Origin: an uncultured Bacteroidaceae bacterium | GTDB lineage: Bacteria > Bacteroidota > Bacteroidia > Bacteroidales > Bacteroidaceae | Assembly (NCBI GenBank): GCA_934394435.1 | Contig: CAKRRN010000021.1 | Coordinates: forward strand, 1-41,301 | Direction of reading: 5' to 3' | DNA: 41,301 nucleotides | Shown: positions 23,599 through 33,200 of the stretch, in pieces | Layout of the letters: every line of letters starts with the position of its first letter | Numbering within the stretch: position 1 is the stretch's first letter | The notes under the pieces: generated by a model | What the model saw: only the letters and a program-made list of their open reading frames with translations | Database searches by the model: none | What the model was told of the DNA's origin: nothing | Program-made: the position numbers and the translations under genes

Positions 23599-24951
23599 AT
23601 GGAGAGCAGAAAGAATTTTGGAAGCAAGTTGGGAGTCGTGTTTGCCGCTGCAGGCAGTGCGGTAGGTCTAGGCAACGTATGGAGGTTTCCTACAGAGGTG
23701 GGAAATAATGGTGGCGCTGCTTTTATCCTTATCTATCTGCTGTGTGTGATACTTGTTGGCATGCCTGTGATGCTGAGCGAATTTCTTATTGGCAGGCACA
23801 CACATTCCAACACCGTAAGTGCCTTTGCCCGTTTAGCTCCTGGCAGCTGGTGGCGTATCGGAGGTGTGGAGGGCGTGTTTGTGGCTTTTCTCATCTTCTC
23901 ATATTATATTATTATAAGTGGATGGACACTCTATTATATGATAGAGTCGCTTATGGGCAATCTGCTGGCAGACCGTAACTATAGCGAATATTTCAATACC
24001 TTTGTTTCACATCCTTGGAAACCCATTCTCTGTGCTGCTGCCTTTATGGCTGTTACACATGCCGTCATTGTACGCGGAGTACAGTCTGGCATTGAACGCT
24101 TCTCCAAGGTGATGATGCCTATGCTTCTGCTCATTATAGGCATATTGGTAATCTGTTCATTTGGAATGCCTGGATCATCACAGGGACTTACTTTTCTGCT
24201 CAAACCAGATTTTAGCAAGATTACTGGTAGGGTGGTGCTTAGTGCCATGGGGCAAGCCTTCTTCTCTCTGAGTCTTGCCATGGGGTGTTTGTGTACCTAT
24301 GCCTCCTACTTTAGCGCAGAAACCAATTTGCCCAAAACGGTCTTAAGCGTGTGTAGCATCGATACTTTTGTGGCGGTGCTGAGTGGATTCATTATTTTCC
24401 CAGCTGTATTCAGCGTGGAAGGAGCCACAGTAGACGCTGGTCCTGGTCTTGTATTCCAAACGTTGCCAAATGTGTTTAATATAGCTTTTCACTCTATGCC
24501 TGTGGTCGGCTATGTGTTTAGTGGCATGTTTTATATGTTGCTTATCCTTGCTGCGCTCACCAGCGCCATGTCTCTGCACGAACCTGTCACAGCATATCTT
24601 CTTGAGGTTACGGGCATGTCTCGCCGTGCGGCTGCAACTTGTGTTTCTTGTTCGTGTGTGGCTCTTTCCTGTCTGTGTGCTCTTTCCTTCGGGGCGCTGA
24701 GTGACTGCCAACTGTTTGGGATGACCGTATTCGAACTCTTTGATTTTGTCTCCTCTAAATTGATTCTTCCCTTGGGAGGCATTATCATATGCCTATTTGT
24801 GGGATGGAGGCTCGATCGAAAAATCGTATTGGATGAGGTGACTAATGGTGGAAAGTTGCATTTCTGCTTCTTCCGAGCCTATATCTTCCTAATCCGATAT
24901 GTGGTGCCTGTGGCTATAGCTGTGATTTTTGTTCATGAGTTGATGGGCTGA
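23599..24951 (+). CDS. Sodium-dependent transporter, NSS/SNF family (copy 2)
   Basis: 450 aa, colinear with copy 1. It has the same marks (GSAVGLGNVWRFPTEVGNNG, AFFSLSLAMGCLCTYASYF, ALTSAMSLHEP). Clear differences near the substrate-facing helix 6 (SVGIGCLVT versus SLAMGCLCT) and in helix 8 hint at different substrates. The stop overlaps the start of the next gene by one base (TGATG), so the helix-hairpin-helix protein is translationally coupled. Confidence 0.93.
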   Translation: MESRKNFGSKLGVVFAAAGSAVGLGNVWRFPTEVGNNGGAAFILIYLLCVILVGMPVMLSEFLIGRHTHSNTVSAFARLAPGSWWRIGGVEGVFVAFLIFSYYIIISGWTLYYMIESLMGNLLADRNYSEYFNTFVSHPWKPILCAAAFMAVTHAVIVRGVQSGIERFSKVMMPMLLLIIGILVICSFGMPGSSQGLTFLLKPDFSKITGRVVLSAMGQAFFSLSLAMGCLCTYASYFSAETNLPKTVLSVCSIDTFVAVLSGFIIFPAVFSVEGATVDAGPGLVFQTLPNVFNIAFHSMPVVGYVFSGMFYMLLILAALTSAMSLHEPVTAYLLEVTGMSRRAAATCVSCSCVALSCLCALSFGALSDCQLFGMTVFELFDFVSSKLILPLGGIIICLFVGWRLDRKIVLDEVTNGGKLHFCFFRAYIFLIRYVVPVAIAVIFVHELMG

Positions 24952-25943
24952 TGAGGCGTCTTCCTTTTCTTTCTAATAGTGATAGGCGTGCCCTCCTTGC
25001 TTTGGAGTGGATATTGATGCTGGTGGTTTTGGGCTTTTTTGTCTATACGTGGATGCATGAAGACAAAACCGAAAAACCTTTGCAAACCAGTTTGCCTGCT
25101 TCGCAAATCAAGACAAAAAGGTCCTCTGCCAAAAGTACGGTTTATGCAGTAGAGGAGGAACCTTTGGAGTCGTTTCCTTTTGATCCCAACACGGCAGATA
25201 GTACCACTTTGTTACGTCTCGGGCTTGCTCCTTGGCAGGTGAGAGCGGTCTATCGTTACCGTGCGAAACATGGTCGCTACCATAGACCAGAAGATTTTGC
25301 ACGCTTACCAGGCATGACTAATGAGATGTGGAAACGTTTAGGTCCTTTGGTACGTATTGCGGAGGAGTTTCGTTATGTAGATATCGATGCGATTTCTACT
25401 CCTATACGTAGTTCTTCTTCAGTCTCCGCGAACTTGGGGCAGCAGAGAAAAATGGGTGATAGCGCGGAAAGAGTCTCATATAGAGGTTTGGACAAGGAAG
25501 GTCAAATCACTTCCGCATCCAAGGATACAGCCTTGTTTCCTGAGAAGTATCGCGAACTGACTCTGGTGGACCTTAATCGTGCCGATACAAACGAGTTGAA
25601 GAAGATTCCTGGTATCGCTTCATACCGTGCAGCTCAGATTGTACGTTATAGAGAAAAATTAGGTGGATTTGTCCGCACAGAACAGGCAATGGAGTCATGT
25701 CCGCTCCCTGACGATGTACTTGATTGGTTTTGCCTGACCGATACGCGCACACGTAAAATAAACCTCAACAAAGCATCTATACAGGTCATGCGTAGGCATC
25801 CCTACATCTCCTTCTATCAAGCTCGTGCCATTTTCGAACATAGACATGATAAGGGGGCACTTCGTTCGCCTGATGATTTACTCCTGCTCAAGGAGTTTAC
25901 GCAAAGAGATGTCGAACGTCTGAAGCCTTATATTGACTTTTAG
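24951..25943 (+). CDS. Membrane-anchored helix-hairpin-helix protein (ComEA-like)
   Basis: 330 aa. One N-terminal transmembrane helix (ALEWILMLVVLGFFVYTWMH), then three ComEA-type helix-hairpin-helix units: FDPNTADSTTLLRLGLAPWQ (residues ~75-130), VDLNRADTNELKKIPGIASY (~205-260) and INLNKASIQVMRRHPYISFY (~270-330). ComEA binds double-stranded DNA during uptake. Bacteroidetes members of this layout are common, and their role in competence is not proven. Coupling to a transporter by a one-base overlap is probably only genomic compaction. Confidence 0.88.
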   Translation: MRRLPFLSNSDRRALLALEWILMLVVLGFFVYTWMHEDKTEKPLQTSLPASQIKTKRSSAKSTVYAVEEEPLESFPFDPNTADSTTLLRLGLAPWQVRAVYRYRAKHGRYHRPEDFARLPGMTNEMWKRLGPLVRIAEEFRYVDIDAISTPIRSSSSVSANLGQQRKMGDSAERVSYRGLDKEGQITSASKDTALFPEKYRELTLVDLNRADTNELKKIPGIASYRAAQIVRYREKLGGFVRTEQAMESCPLPDDVLDWFCLTDTRTRKINLNKASIQVMRRHPYISFYQARAIFEHRHDKGALRSPDDLLLLKEFTQRDVERLKPYIDF

Positions 25944-26091
25944 GGCTCGCCCGATAAACTATGGGGGATTAAAGTATTCAAAGGGAAAGTATTATAGTTG
26001 GCCAAGTAATATAGTATCCTAAGACTCTATATTGAGCCGGTTTATCGGCTGAGTCCAATGTCGGGAGGTGCTTGGGGTGAATAAAAGAAAA

Positions 26092-26121
26092 AAGGTTGAC
26101 ATGCATGTGCTTGTCAACCTT
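26092..26121 (-). terminator. Terminator of tRNA-Leu
   Basis: Perfect 10-bp stem (26092-26101 with 26112-26121) and 10-nt loop. On the minus strand it is followed by a T-rich run (TTTTCTTTT), 7 nt beyond the tRNA 3' end. Confidence 0.8.
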
Positions 26122-26128
26122 TTCCTTG

Positions 26129-26216
26129 TGGTGCCCGGAACGGGACTCGAACCCGTACGGCCGCAATGGCCAAGGGATTTTAAGTCCCTCGTGTCTACCA
26201 ATTCCACCATCTGGGC
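26129..26216 (-). tRNA. tRNA-Leu (anticodon UAA)
   Basis: 88 nt including the encoded CCA (26131-26129). Anticodon loop CTTAAAA with UAA at 26182-26180. T arm ACGGG/CCCGT with loop TTCGAGT. A long class II variable arm (GGCC-ATTGC-GGCC), as expected for leucine. The acceptor stem GCCCAGA/TCCGGGC has one A-C mismatch at the fifth pair. Discriminator base A. Confidence 0.95.
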
Positions 26217-26231
26217 AACCTTTTACGTCTG

Positions 26232-26261
26232 CAAAGATACACCTTTTGCTTGAAAGGCAAA
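26232..26261 (-). promoter_or_regulatory. Promoter of tRNA-Leu
   Basis: Minus strand: TTTG (26261-26258), 18 nt, TATCTTTG (26239-26232). A perfect 8-bp inverted repeat ccttttgc/gcaaaagg (26242-26249, 26257-26264) lies between and over the boxes. Confidence 0.6.
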
Positions 26262-26264
26262 AGG

Positions 26265-26745
26265 AATAAGTTGTTTTTTAGTTTTATTGCTGTCTGGTAT
26301 AACTCAAATGAGCGTAAATATCCAGCCCGAAGCTTCGTGAAATCGGACTTTGGACTTTCTTTTTTCAAAAGTAAGCTCTCTCTTAATCGAAAAGGGGTGA
26401 TTCTGCAGATATTCTCTACCTTCTAACAGTTATCTTCTTTTTTCCTCTGATTATATTTATTCTGTGACTAAAGGCGTTTTCTGTCCCTCTTTAATTGTTA
26501 CGATAGCCCAACTATGTTGAACTATCATTATACGAGAGCTTATCAAGCATAAAAGGAGAGTAAATACTCTTAGTATGGAATTCCTCTTCCTCATTTTTTT
26601 TCCGTAAATGTTTCATGTTTTTTTGTTCTTTTAGTTTGGTAATAAAAAGTACTCTGTTAATGTTTTTTTTGTGATACTCGCATTCCAATTTTGCGACAAA
26701 TATATATAGGTTTAAAAGGCAAAAATATAACAGATTGTTTAGTGC
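26265..26745. other. AT-rich intergenic region, nothing recognised
   Basis: About 480 nt without a credible open frame, RNA gene or strong hairpin. It separates the tRNA promoter from the hairpin downstream of the Rieske-like lipoprotein gene. Confidence 0.5.
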
Positions 26746-26789
26746 TGTTTAACCCAAATCGGAATAAAATGACCGATTTGGGTTAAACA
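26746..26789 (-). terminator. Perfect 17-bp hairpin after the lipoprotein gene
   Basis: tgtttaacccaaatcgg (26746-26762) pairs perfectly with 26773-26789 around a 10-nt loop. It is 46 nt beyond the stop of the 26836-27378 gene. No T-run follows on either strand, so intrinsic termination is plausible but a transcript-end or processing structure is equally possible. Confidence 0.5.
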
Positions 26790-26835
26790 ATAGTTATATA
26801 TTTTCAGAATAACCCCAAGGAATGTTGCCTGGCAA

Positions 26836-27378
26836 TTAGCGGTTGCTGATTACCAATGCCGTACCCACATACGAGGCTCGATAGCGGAAGAGGGGCTTGC
26901 CACTTTCGCCTGTAGAAACAATGCCCAGATTATCCAGATTATAGGTGCGCTGACACCCTTTGCAATATGCATCGCTGCCTGATATGTCCAGGCGTTTGGT
27001 GATTCCACCGTATTGCTCGTAGCAGTTGGGACAACTGAGGTCAAAGCAGACCACCTGGCTCACGTTTTTCCCTATTTCGGGAAGAGAAGGTAGCCCGATG
27101 ATAAGTCCTCCTAATCCCAAAACTGTACTCCCGTAGTTGTCGAGTGCGACGCGATTGAGCGTGGATGTTTCCTTGCTACCATGGAAGTAAATCTTTTGCC
27201 CATCAGTGGTCGTATAGCAGAATTCACCCAAACTGTTGCATGCCGTATAGAGGGCGGGAACCTGGTAGGTGTTGTCTACCACCAGGCGTGCGGGAAAGTT
27301 GCAATATAAGTTGTCGGGCTTGGTGCATGACACCAAGCCCGAAATGATTGCGAGGAAAACAAATAGATACTTCTTCAT
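26836..27378 (-). CDS. Lipoprotein with Rieske-like fold and Cys4 site
   Basis: 180 aa from the ATG at 27378 (MKKYLFVFLAIISGLVSC; lipidated Cys18); the longer frame to 27426 adds no signal features. The C-terminal half follows the Rieske pattern: CPNC at residues 116-119 and CKGC at 139-142, followed by QRTYNLDNLG and SGKPLFRYR. True Rieske sites use CxH and CxxH; here both His positions are Cys, so a zinc or rubredoxin-like metal site is more likely than 2Fe-2S. It lies 71 nt after argH on the same strand. It faces the periplasm or the outside; function unknown. Confidence 0.75.
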   Translation of the reverse strand: MKKYLFVFLAIISGLVSCTKPDNLYCNFPARLVVDNTYQVPALYTACNSLGEFCYTTTDGQKIYFHGSKETSTLNRVALDNYGSTVLGLGGLIIGLPSLPEIGKNVSQVVCFDLSCPNCYEQYGGITKRLDISGSDAYCKGCQRTYNLDNLGIVSTGESGKPLFRYRASYVGTALVISNR

Positions 27379-27449
27379 CAAGAGTCTTTTGTTGTGTAAG
27401 GGAACATAGGCTGTTCTTCTGACCATTCTTTCTGATGACTTTGCGTAGA

Positions 27450-28799
27450 TTAGGCTTCGGCGTCACCTGTGGCCAGTTTCCGCTCGGCTTCCTCCATGCG
27501 TTCAAAGTGGAACTCATTCCATATCTGATCCATCAGAGCTTTGATTTCGGGGTTGCAAAGGTTGCCGATGCTGCCTTCGTGGGTGTGATGCACTTCTTTG
27601 TGGGGCTTGAAATGTCCAGCTTGAATATCCATTCCTACCTTTTTGTAAGCGTCTCGGAAGGGCATTCCTTCCGTAGCGAGACGGTTGACCTCCTCCACAG
27701 AGAACATCAGATCATACCGCGGGTCGTCCAGAATATGCTCATTGACCTTGATGCGCTGGATGATGTAGGTGGCCATTGAGAGACAGTCGCGCAGTTCCTG
27801 GAAACAGGGCAAAAATACCTCTTTGATAATCTGAAGGTCACGGAAGTACCCACTGGGAAGGTTGTTCATGATGAGCATGATTTGCTGGGGTAGAGCCTGG
27901 ATCTTGTTACACTTGGCACGTGTAAGCTCAAACACATCAGGGTTCTTCTTGTGTGGCATGATGCTGGAGCCTGTGGTACATTCATCGGGAAGCTTCACAA
28001 AGGCAAAGTTCTGACTGTTGAACAGACAGGCATCGAACGCCAGTTTGCTTAGTGTACCAGCCACACTTGCCAGCGCAAATGCCACGTTTCGCTCCATCTT
28101 CCCACGTCCCATCTGTGCGTATACGACATTGTAGTCCATAGAGTCGAAGCCCAGAAGTTGTGTGGTCATGGTACGGTTGAGAGGGAAGCTACTGCCATAG
28201 CCTGCCGCTGAACCCAAAGGATTGCGGTTGGTCATCCGAAAGGCTGCCTGCAGAAACATCATATCATCTACCAGGCTCTCTGCATAGGCTCCAAACCAAA
28301 GGCCAAAACTGCTGGGCATAGCCACCTGCAGGTGTGTATAGCCAGGCATAAGTACCTGTTTGTATCGTTCGCTCTGTGCCTGTAGCTCTGTAAACAGGGT
28401 GCGTACATCCTCTGCCACCAGCTGTATTTGCTTTCGTGTGAAAAGTTTTAGATCCACCAGCACCTGGTCGTTACGGCTACGTCCGGAATGGATTTTTTTG
28501 CCCATGTCGCCCAGTTGCCTCGTGAGCATAAGCTCGATTTGTGAGTGGACATCCTCCACTCCCTCTTCGATGACGAAGTTACCTGCCAGTATCTCCTTGC
28601 GTATGATACGTAACTCTGCAAGTAGCGTCTTTAGCTCTTCCGCAGTGAGTAGTCCGATGCTTTCCAGCATGGTGATGTGTGCCATGCTACCCAGCACATC
28701 GCTTTCGGCTAGGTAGAGGTCCATCTCCCGATCCCTGCCCACGGTAAAGCGTTCTATCTCTTGGGCTGTGCTGAAGCCCTTGTCCCATAATTTTGGCAT
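27450..28799 (-). CDS. argH: Argininosuccinate lyase
   Basis: 449 aa. The fumarase/aspartase superfamily signature GSSIMPHKKNP is present, with SGRSRNDQV and YTHLQVAMPSSFG further upstream. The start MPKLWDKGFSTAQEIERFTV is the usual ArgH N-terminus. It splits argininosuccinate into arginine and fumarate. It follows pyrE and an SRPBCC gene on the same strand, linking arginine and pyrimidine synthesis, which share carbamoyl phosphate. Confidence 0.97.
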   Translation of the reverse strand: MPKLWDKGFSTAQEIERFTVGRDREMDLYLAESDVLGSMAHITMLESIGLLTAEELKTLLAELRIIRKEILAGNFVIEEGVEDVHSQIELMLTRQLGDMGKKIHSGRSRNDQVLVDLKLFTRKQIQLVAEDVRTLFTELQAQSERYKQVLMPGYTHLQVAMPSSFGLWFGAYAESLVDDMMFLQAAFRMTNRNPLGSAAGYGSSFPLNRTMTTQLLGFDSMDYNVVYAQMGRGKMERNVAFALASVAGTLSKLAFDACLFNSQNFAFVKLPDECTTGSSIMPHKKNPDVFELTRAKCNKIQALPQQIMLIMNNLPSGYFRDLQIIKEVFLPCFQELRDCLSMATYIIQRIKVNEHILDDPRYDLMFSVEEVNRLATEGMPFRDAYKKVGMDIQAGHFKPHKEVHHTHEGSIGNLCNPEIKALMDQIWNEFHFERMEEAERKLATGDAEA

Positions 28800-28886
28800 T
28801 GTGTGTTGTCCCTTTCTTCTTTTTATGCGTTTCCCCTGTTGGTAAAATGCCTTCTGGCGTTGAAGACTTTACTGCCTAAAATCTCA

Positions 28887-29363
28887 TCAATACGGTATCT
28901 GTGTCAACATCTGAGCCAGCCCTTCCACTCCCTGCTCCAACTTCTTTCCCAGCATTTGCTTGATGAGGAAGTTAAGTTCTGCTTTTAGTGTCAGACGCAT
29001 GGCACACTGATCTCCTTGTGGAAGCATCTGAATCCACAGGTTGGCTTGTATGGGCGCACCCTCCAATGCAAATTTGATACATTTGGGTTCTTCGCGTTCT
29101 ATGATGCGTAGGGTTATAGGTCCCATAGGCGAGTCTGAAGTGATGCTGTCACGATCAAATTTCATCTGCCGTATTTTCTCGTTGGCTTTATCCAGTTGCT
29201 CTTCTGTCACTTTGCCTTGAGCCTGCTCCAGCATGCGACTACGCAATTCGGGGTTGTTAAGGTTGTCTTGTATGACAGACAGGAACATCAGGTCGGAGAG
29301 CCGCTCGTAGACTCTGTGTTGGGGAAACGGTGATACGTGAACCGTACTTTTATATTCAGCCAT
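28887..29363 (-). CDS. SRPBCC-type (START-like) protein
   Basis: 158 aa (MAEYKSTVHVSPFPQHRVYE). It has the overall pattern of a helix-grip fold: an N-terminal strand with a YERLSDL helix, antiparallel strands (SPMGPITLRIIEREEPKCIK; GDQCAMRLTLKAELN) and a long C-terminal helix (FLIKQMLGKKLEQGVEGLAQ). Such proteins bind hydrophobic ligands. Bacteroidales carry this gene between pyrE and argH, as here. No catalytic residues are evident. Confidence 0.75.
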   Translation of the reverse strand: MAEYKSTVHVSPFPQHRVYERLSDLMFLSVIQDNLNNPELRSRMLEQAQGKVTEEQLDKANEKIRQMKFDRDSITSDSPMGPITLRIIEREEPKCIKFALEGAPIQANLWIQMLPQGDQCAMRLTLKAELNFLIKQMLGKKLEQGVEGLAQMLTQIPY

Positions 29364-29474
29364 TTTATCGTTTTCTATGTTTCTGGTAAGTGTCTGATCT
29401 GGATTTACCTGGTTCAGCCATGATGCCCTCTATTCAGACCGTGGCCAAAGGGTAAGCTCACAGGGTTGAAAGTA

Positions 29475-30107
29475 TTAGGCATTCCAGTGTGCGGGATCCT
29501 TGCGCCATTCATGAAGCATGGGAACTTGGTCTTCGGCAATATACCCTGTGCGTAGAGCCTCTGCCACAACTGCCTCATAGTTGGTAAGCGTAATGAGTCT
29601 TACCTTTGCATCAGCAAAAGCTTGCTCGGCGATGGGGAAACCATAGGTGTATGAAGCTACCATGCCCACAACCTCGTAGCCTGCAGCTCGTAGGGCTTCT
29701 ACTGCCTTCAGACTACTTCCGCCTGTGCTGATAAGGTCTTCCACCACCACTACCTTGGTTCCTGGTTTCAGCTCTCCCTCTATCAGATTTGTCATACCAT
29801 GGTCTTTAGCTTTGCTACGAACATAGGCAAAAGGCAACCCGAGCGAATCCGCAACAAGTGCTCCTTGTGCGATGGCACCTGTAGCCACACCTGCCACAGC
29901 TTCTGCTTCAGGAAAATTCTCCATGATGGTACGGGTGAGTTCCACTTTGACAAAAGTACGTAAGTCGGGGAAAGAAAGTGTCTTGCGATTGTCGCAATAG
30001 AAAGGACTCTTCCATCCGCTTGCCCATGTGAAGGGGTTAGTAGGTTGTAGCTTGATAGCTTTCACGTTCAGCAGTTTGGCTGCAAAGATAGATTCTACTG
30101 TATTCAT
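29475..30107 (-). CDS. pyrE: Orotate phosphoribosyltransferase
   Basis: 210 aa. The PRPP-binding motif is VVVVEDLISTGGSS, preceded by AEAVAGVATGAIAQGALVAD and YVRSKAKDHG, the flexible catalytic loop with its Lys residues. It joins orotate and PRPP to orotidine 5'-phosphate in pyrimidine synthesis. It is the first gene of the pyrE-SRPBCC-argH-lipoprotein run; a -7 box lies 33 nt upstream. Confidence 0.97.
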   Translation of the reverse strand: MNTVESIFAAKLLNVKAIKLQPTNPFTWASGWKSPFYCDNRKTLSFPDLRTFVKVELTRTIMENFPEAEAVAGVATGAIAQGALVADSLGLPFAYVRSKAKDHGMTNLIEGELKPGTKVVVVEDLISTGGSSLKAVEALRAAGYEVVGMVASYTYGFPIAEQAFADAKVRLITLTNYEAVVAEALRTGYIAEDQVPMLHEWRKDPAHWNA

Positions 30108-30140
30108 AATCTATATAATATATTTGTTCTAACTTTCGCG

Positions 30141-30148
30141 CAAAGTTA
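30141..30148 (-). promoter_or_regulatory. -7 box of pyrE
   Basis: TAACTTTG on the minus strand matches the consensus and gives a leader of about 27 nt. No TTTG is seen at -33. Confidence 0.45.
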
Positions 30149-30176
30149 CGAAAAACCTTGCACACGTGGGACGAAA

Positions 30177-30208
30177 AAGGGCAGAGAGTGGAAAAACTCT
30201 CTGCCCTT
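30177..30208 (-). terminator. Intrinsic terminator of the surface-protein operon
   Basis: Perfect 13-bp stem (30177-30189 with 30196-30208), 6-nt loop, and TTTTTCG on the minus strand at the far end. It lies 62 nt after the stop of the large discoidin-type gene and just upstream of pyrE. Confidence 0.85.
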
Positions 30209-30270
30209 GGTGGTTTATACATCGGACATGGACGAATCTGTACCCTTGTCTGATGTGAGGATGCGTGTGT

Positions 30271-33200
30271 TTACTTCACCAACACAGTCTTGCCATTGAT
30301 GATGTAGAGGCCCTTCTGTGTCTTCTGTACGCGGATACCATTGATGGTGTATATGGCATCTTTCTGTGTCTTGTCAGACTCAATGCCATTGATGCCCACA
30401 CCATTCTTCACATCGTTCCAAAGTGAGCTCACCTCCTCAGAGGTAAGTGCGTCATTGTAAACGCGTGCAATTACAATATCACCCTGCCAAGCATTGGTGG
30501 AGTTGTTGTTTGTTGATGGGTCGCCACCGATACCAAACCATCCGCAACCCTTGTTGGGGAAATGGAACGAACCAGGCAGTTCACCTTCGCCATCCAGCTT
30601 GCCGTCCACATAGATGAACGCTTTCTGCTGCTGCTTGTCCCATACACCTACGACATGATAGAAGACATTGGCCTCGGGAGACAGGTGACTGTCTATCCTG
30701 CCCCAGTTGCTTCCACCATTGGTGGATACATTGGGGTTGAAACGCAAAATGTATTTACCCTCGGCATCCTTGGCAGTCTCGAATCCGGTGCCTCCTGCTT
30801 GCATGGCAGAGAAGGGCTTGGTAATGGTGTTGAGAGCGTCACCCTCGTATTCGGCCTTGATGACCATTTCCAGCGAGTGTCCGTTGGCAAGTGCCTTGCT
30901 GAAGGTGCTGTTGTTTTCAAAGTCAACTTTGTAGAGTCCTTCTGGAGTAGCACCCATTTTTGTTCCGAACTTAGCCACGTAGCGGTTGAAGTCTTCATTC
31001 CAGTAAGTGGTGGGTGTAGTACCCAGAATCTCCACATTATTCTTCATAGGTGACATATCAGTGGCAGTACCATCTTCGTTGAATACGATATCCATCAACA
31101 GACGCATACCGTTGTCAATAAGTGTGGGATAACTGCCTTCCTGCATATCGCAGTACCATGCACGTCCCCAGCCAACAACAGTCTTCTGGAGCTCGGCAAA
31201 GTTGGTGCCGTCATAGTAGCTGATACCTTCCTTGCTATCAGCGGTGGCAGTGGTGCCAAAGTTGCTGTCGGTATTATTCCAGACTACGATATTCTTATAA
31301 GAGCTTGCAGGAACGCCGTCCTTGCTGCCGCCCGTCACACCTGCACCTGTACATGTGCCTGCCACGTATACATTCTCCACTGTGAGTGCATCGCTTATAC
31401 GGCCAACCAGTCCGCCAACCAAGCTTGCCTCGCTGGTCACTTGCAGATTCGTGTAACAGTTCTTGATGATGGTGGGACCACCTATGTTGCCGAACATACC
31501 GCCACAGTAAGAACTTGCAACATGCAACTTACCTGTAACCCATACATTCTCAACGGTTGTAGTCAGCTTGTTGCCTGATGCATCCGTGAAGTTATTGTGG
31601 CCTACATATCCACCCAGCACACCGCTTCCAGTCTCTGTGCAGTCAACATCAGCATTCTCGAAGCCAATGTTGCGTAGGCTTCCGCATAGCACACCGAACA
31701 CGCCTGCATAGCGATGACCTTTACTTGTGAGGTTGCTTATCACATGACCGCGTCCGTCAAGGTCAATCCAGTTCATGAAGCTCTTGCCATCAGCGATACT
31801 GTTATTTTCCCAGTTGAGAGGAGTCCACTCTTCACCACTCATATCTATATCCTCGTCAAGGATAGCGTAAGTCATCTGACCCGTAAGCATCAAGTCTTGT
31901 AAAGCCATCAGCTCGTTTGCATCAGAAATGGGGAATGGATCATCCTTTGTACCCTTGTGCTTGTCGAGATCATAAGTATCGAAGTTACGAGGCTTGCCAT
32001 TGATGGTCAGAAGCTTGTCATACTCAGCGTCTGCTTTAGTCATGTGGTATCCATACTTCATGTAAGCAGAACCTGCCTCTGTAGCGGTCGTTACGTTGTC
32101 TACGGCTTTCGCTTCTGTAGCTCCAAGCCATATAATACCTTCGTCCAAAAGCGTTCTGCTGAACACGCCAATCAGACCATTGATAGAACCTGGCTTATTC
32201 ACAACCGTTGAACCTGGGGTTATCTGAATATCATCAACGCTTTCGCCATCATATGCATTGTCCGAAATCAAGAAGAAAGGTTGACCTGCCTTGATAGGCA
32301 TTTCTGCTTCTGTCAGAGCAATGTATTTGGTTCCATCCTTCTCGAATGTTCCCGCTGTGGTATAGGCTGTAGAACCTTCCACCTTCTTGATTTCTGTAGC
32401 AAAGCAGAGAGGAGACTGGTCACCACACAAGCGAGTCATCAAGAATGAAGGAGCGTATGCGCTCTCATCAATAGTCTCCACAGGCTCAATGATAAACAGA
32501 CTGTTGTCAGCCTGTGCTGTGCTGACTGCGCTCCATGTACCAAGCTGGTTGGCAATCTCGTTGCCTTGACCGTTGAGGTAGTGGTAGGTGCCCAGGGATG
32601 CTCCAGTGATGTTACACAAATCGATGGCACATTGTCCGTAACCCAGAGGCTGGACGGTAGCCAGAGAAGGAGTCAACTGCATACTGGTTGAGCTTGACTC
32701 AGACCCAGAATAAATGAACAGTCCGCTCAGACGGTTCTGCAGAGCATACTTGCCCTTGCTTACTTCTATGAATCGCCACTGGGCTGCATGTGGTTCAGAG
32801 GCATCTATCTGATCTTTGTTGAAATAATAGATCTTGTTACCTACTGCCACATCGCTTGGAGAGAGAATTTCAGCTCCGTCTTCGCTACGGGTACCGGGTA
32901 CAATGTACTGGTCATAGAAAGGATTACCTTCTGCCCACCAAGAGGCTGCGTCCCATCCGCGGCTTTCGTAGTACTCCTCACTTGGATATTTGATGGTGTA
33001 CCATGTGTGAGTGTCCACACCAATCTGCGTAGCCTGGAATGCTTTCTTGGCTTCGGTAAGTAATGCAGTAGCCTCCTCAAAGGCTTTGCGGTCAACCTTA
33101 TTGTAGTCAACCATACCGTTGGCTTTGTCGAGTGCGCTCTTGAGGCTCTCTACCGCAGTTGCAGGATGCTGTCCAACGTTGTTTCCTACATTGTAGGTGT

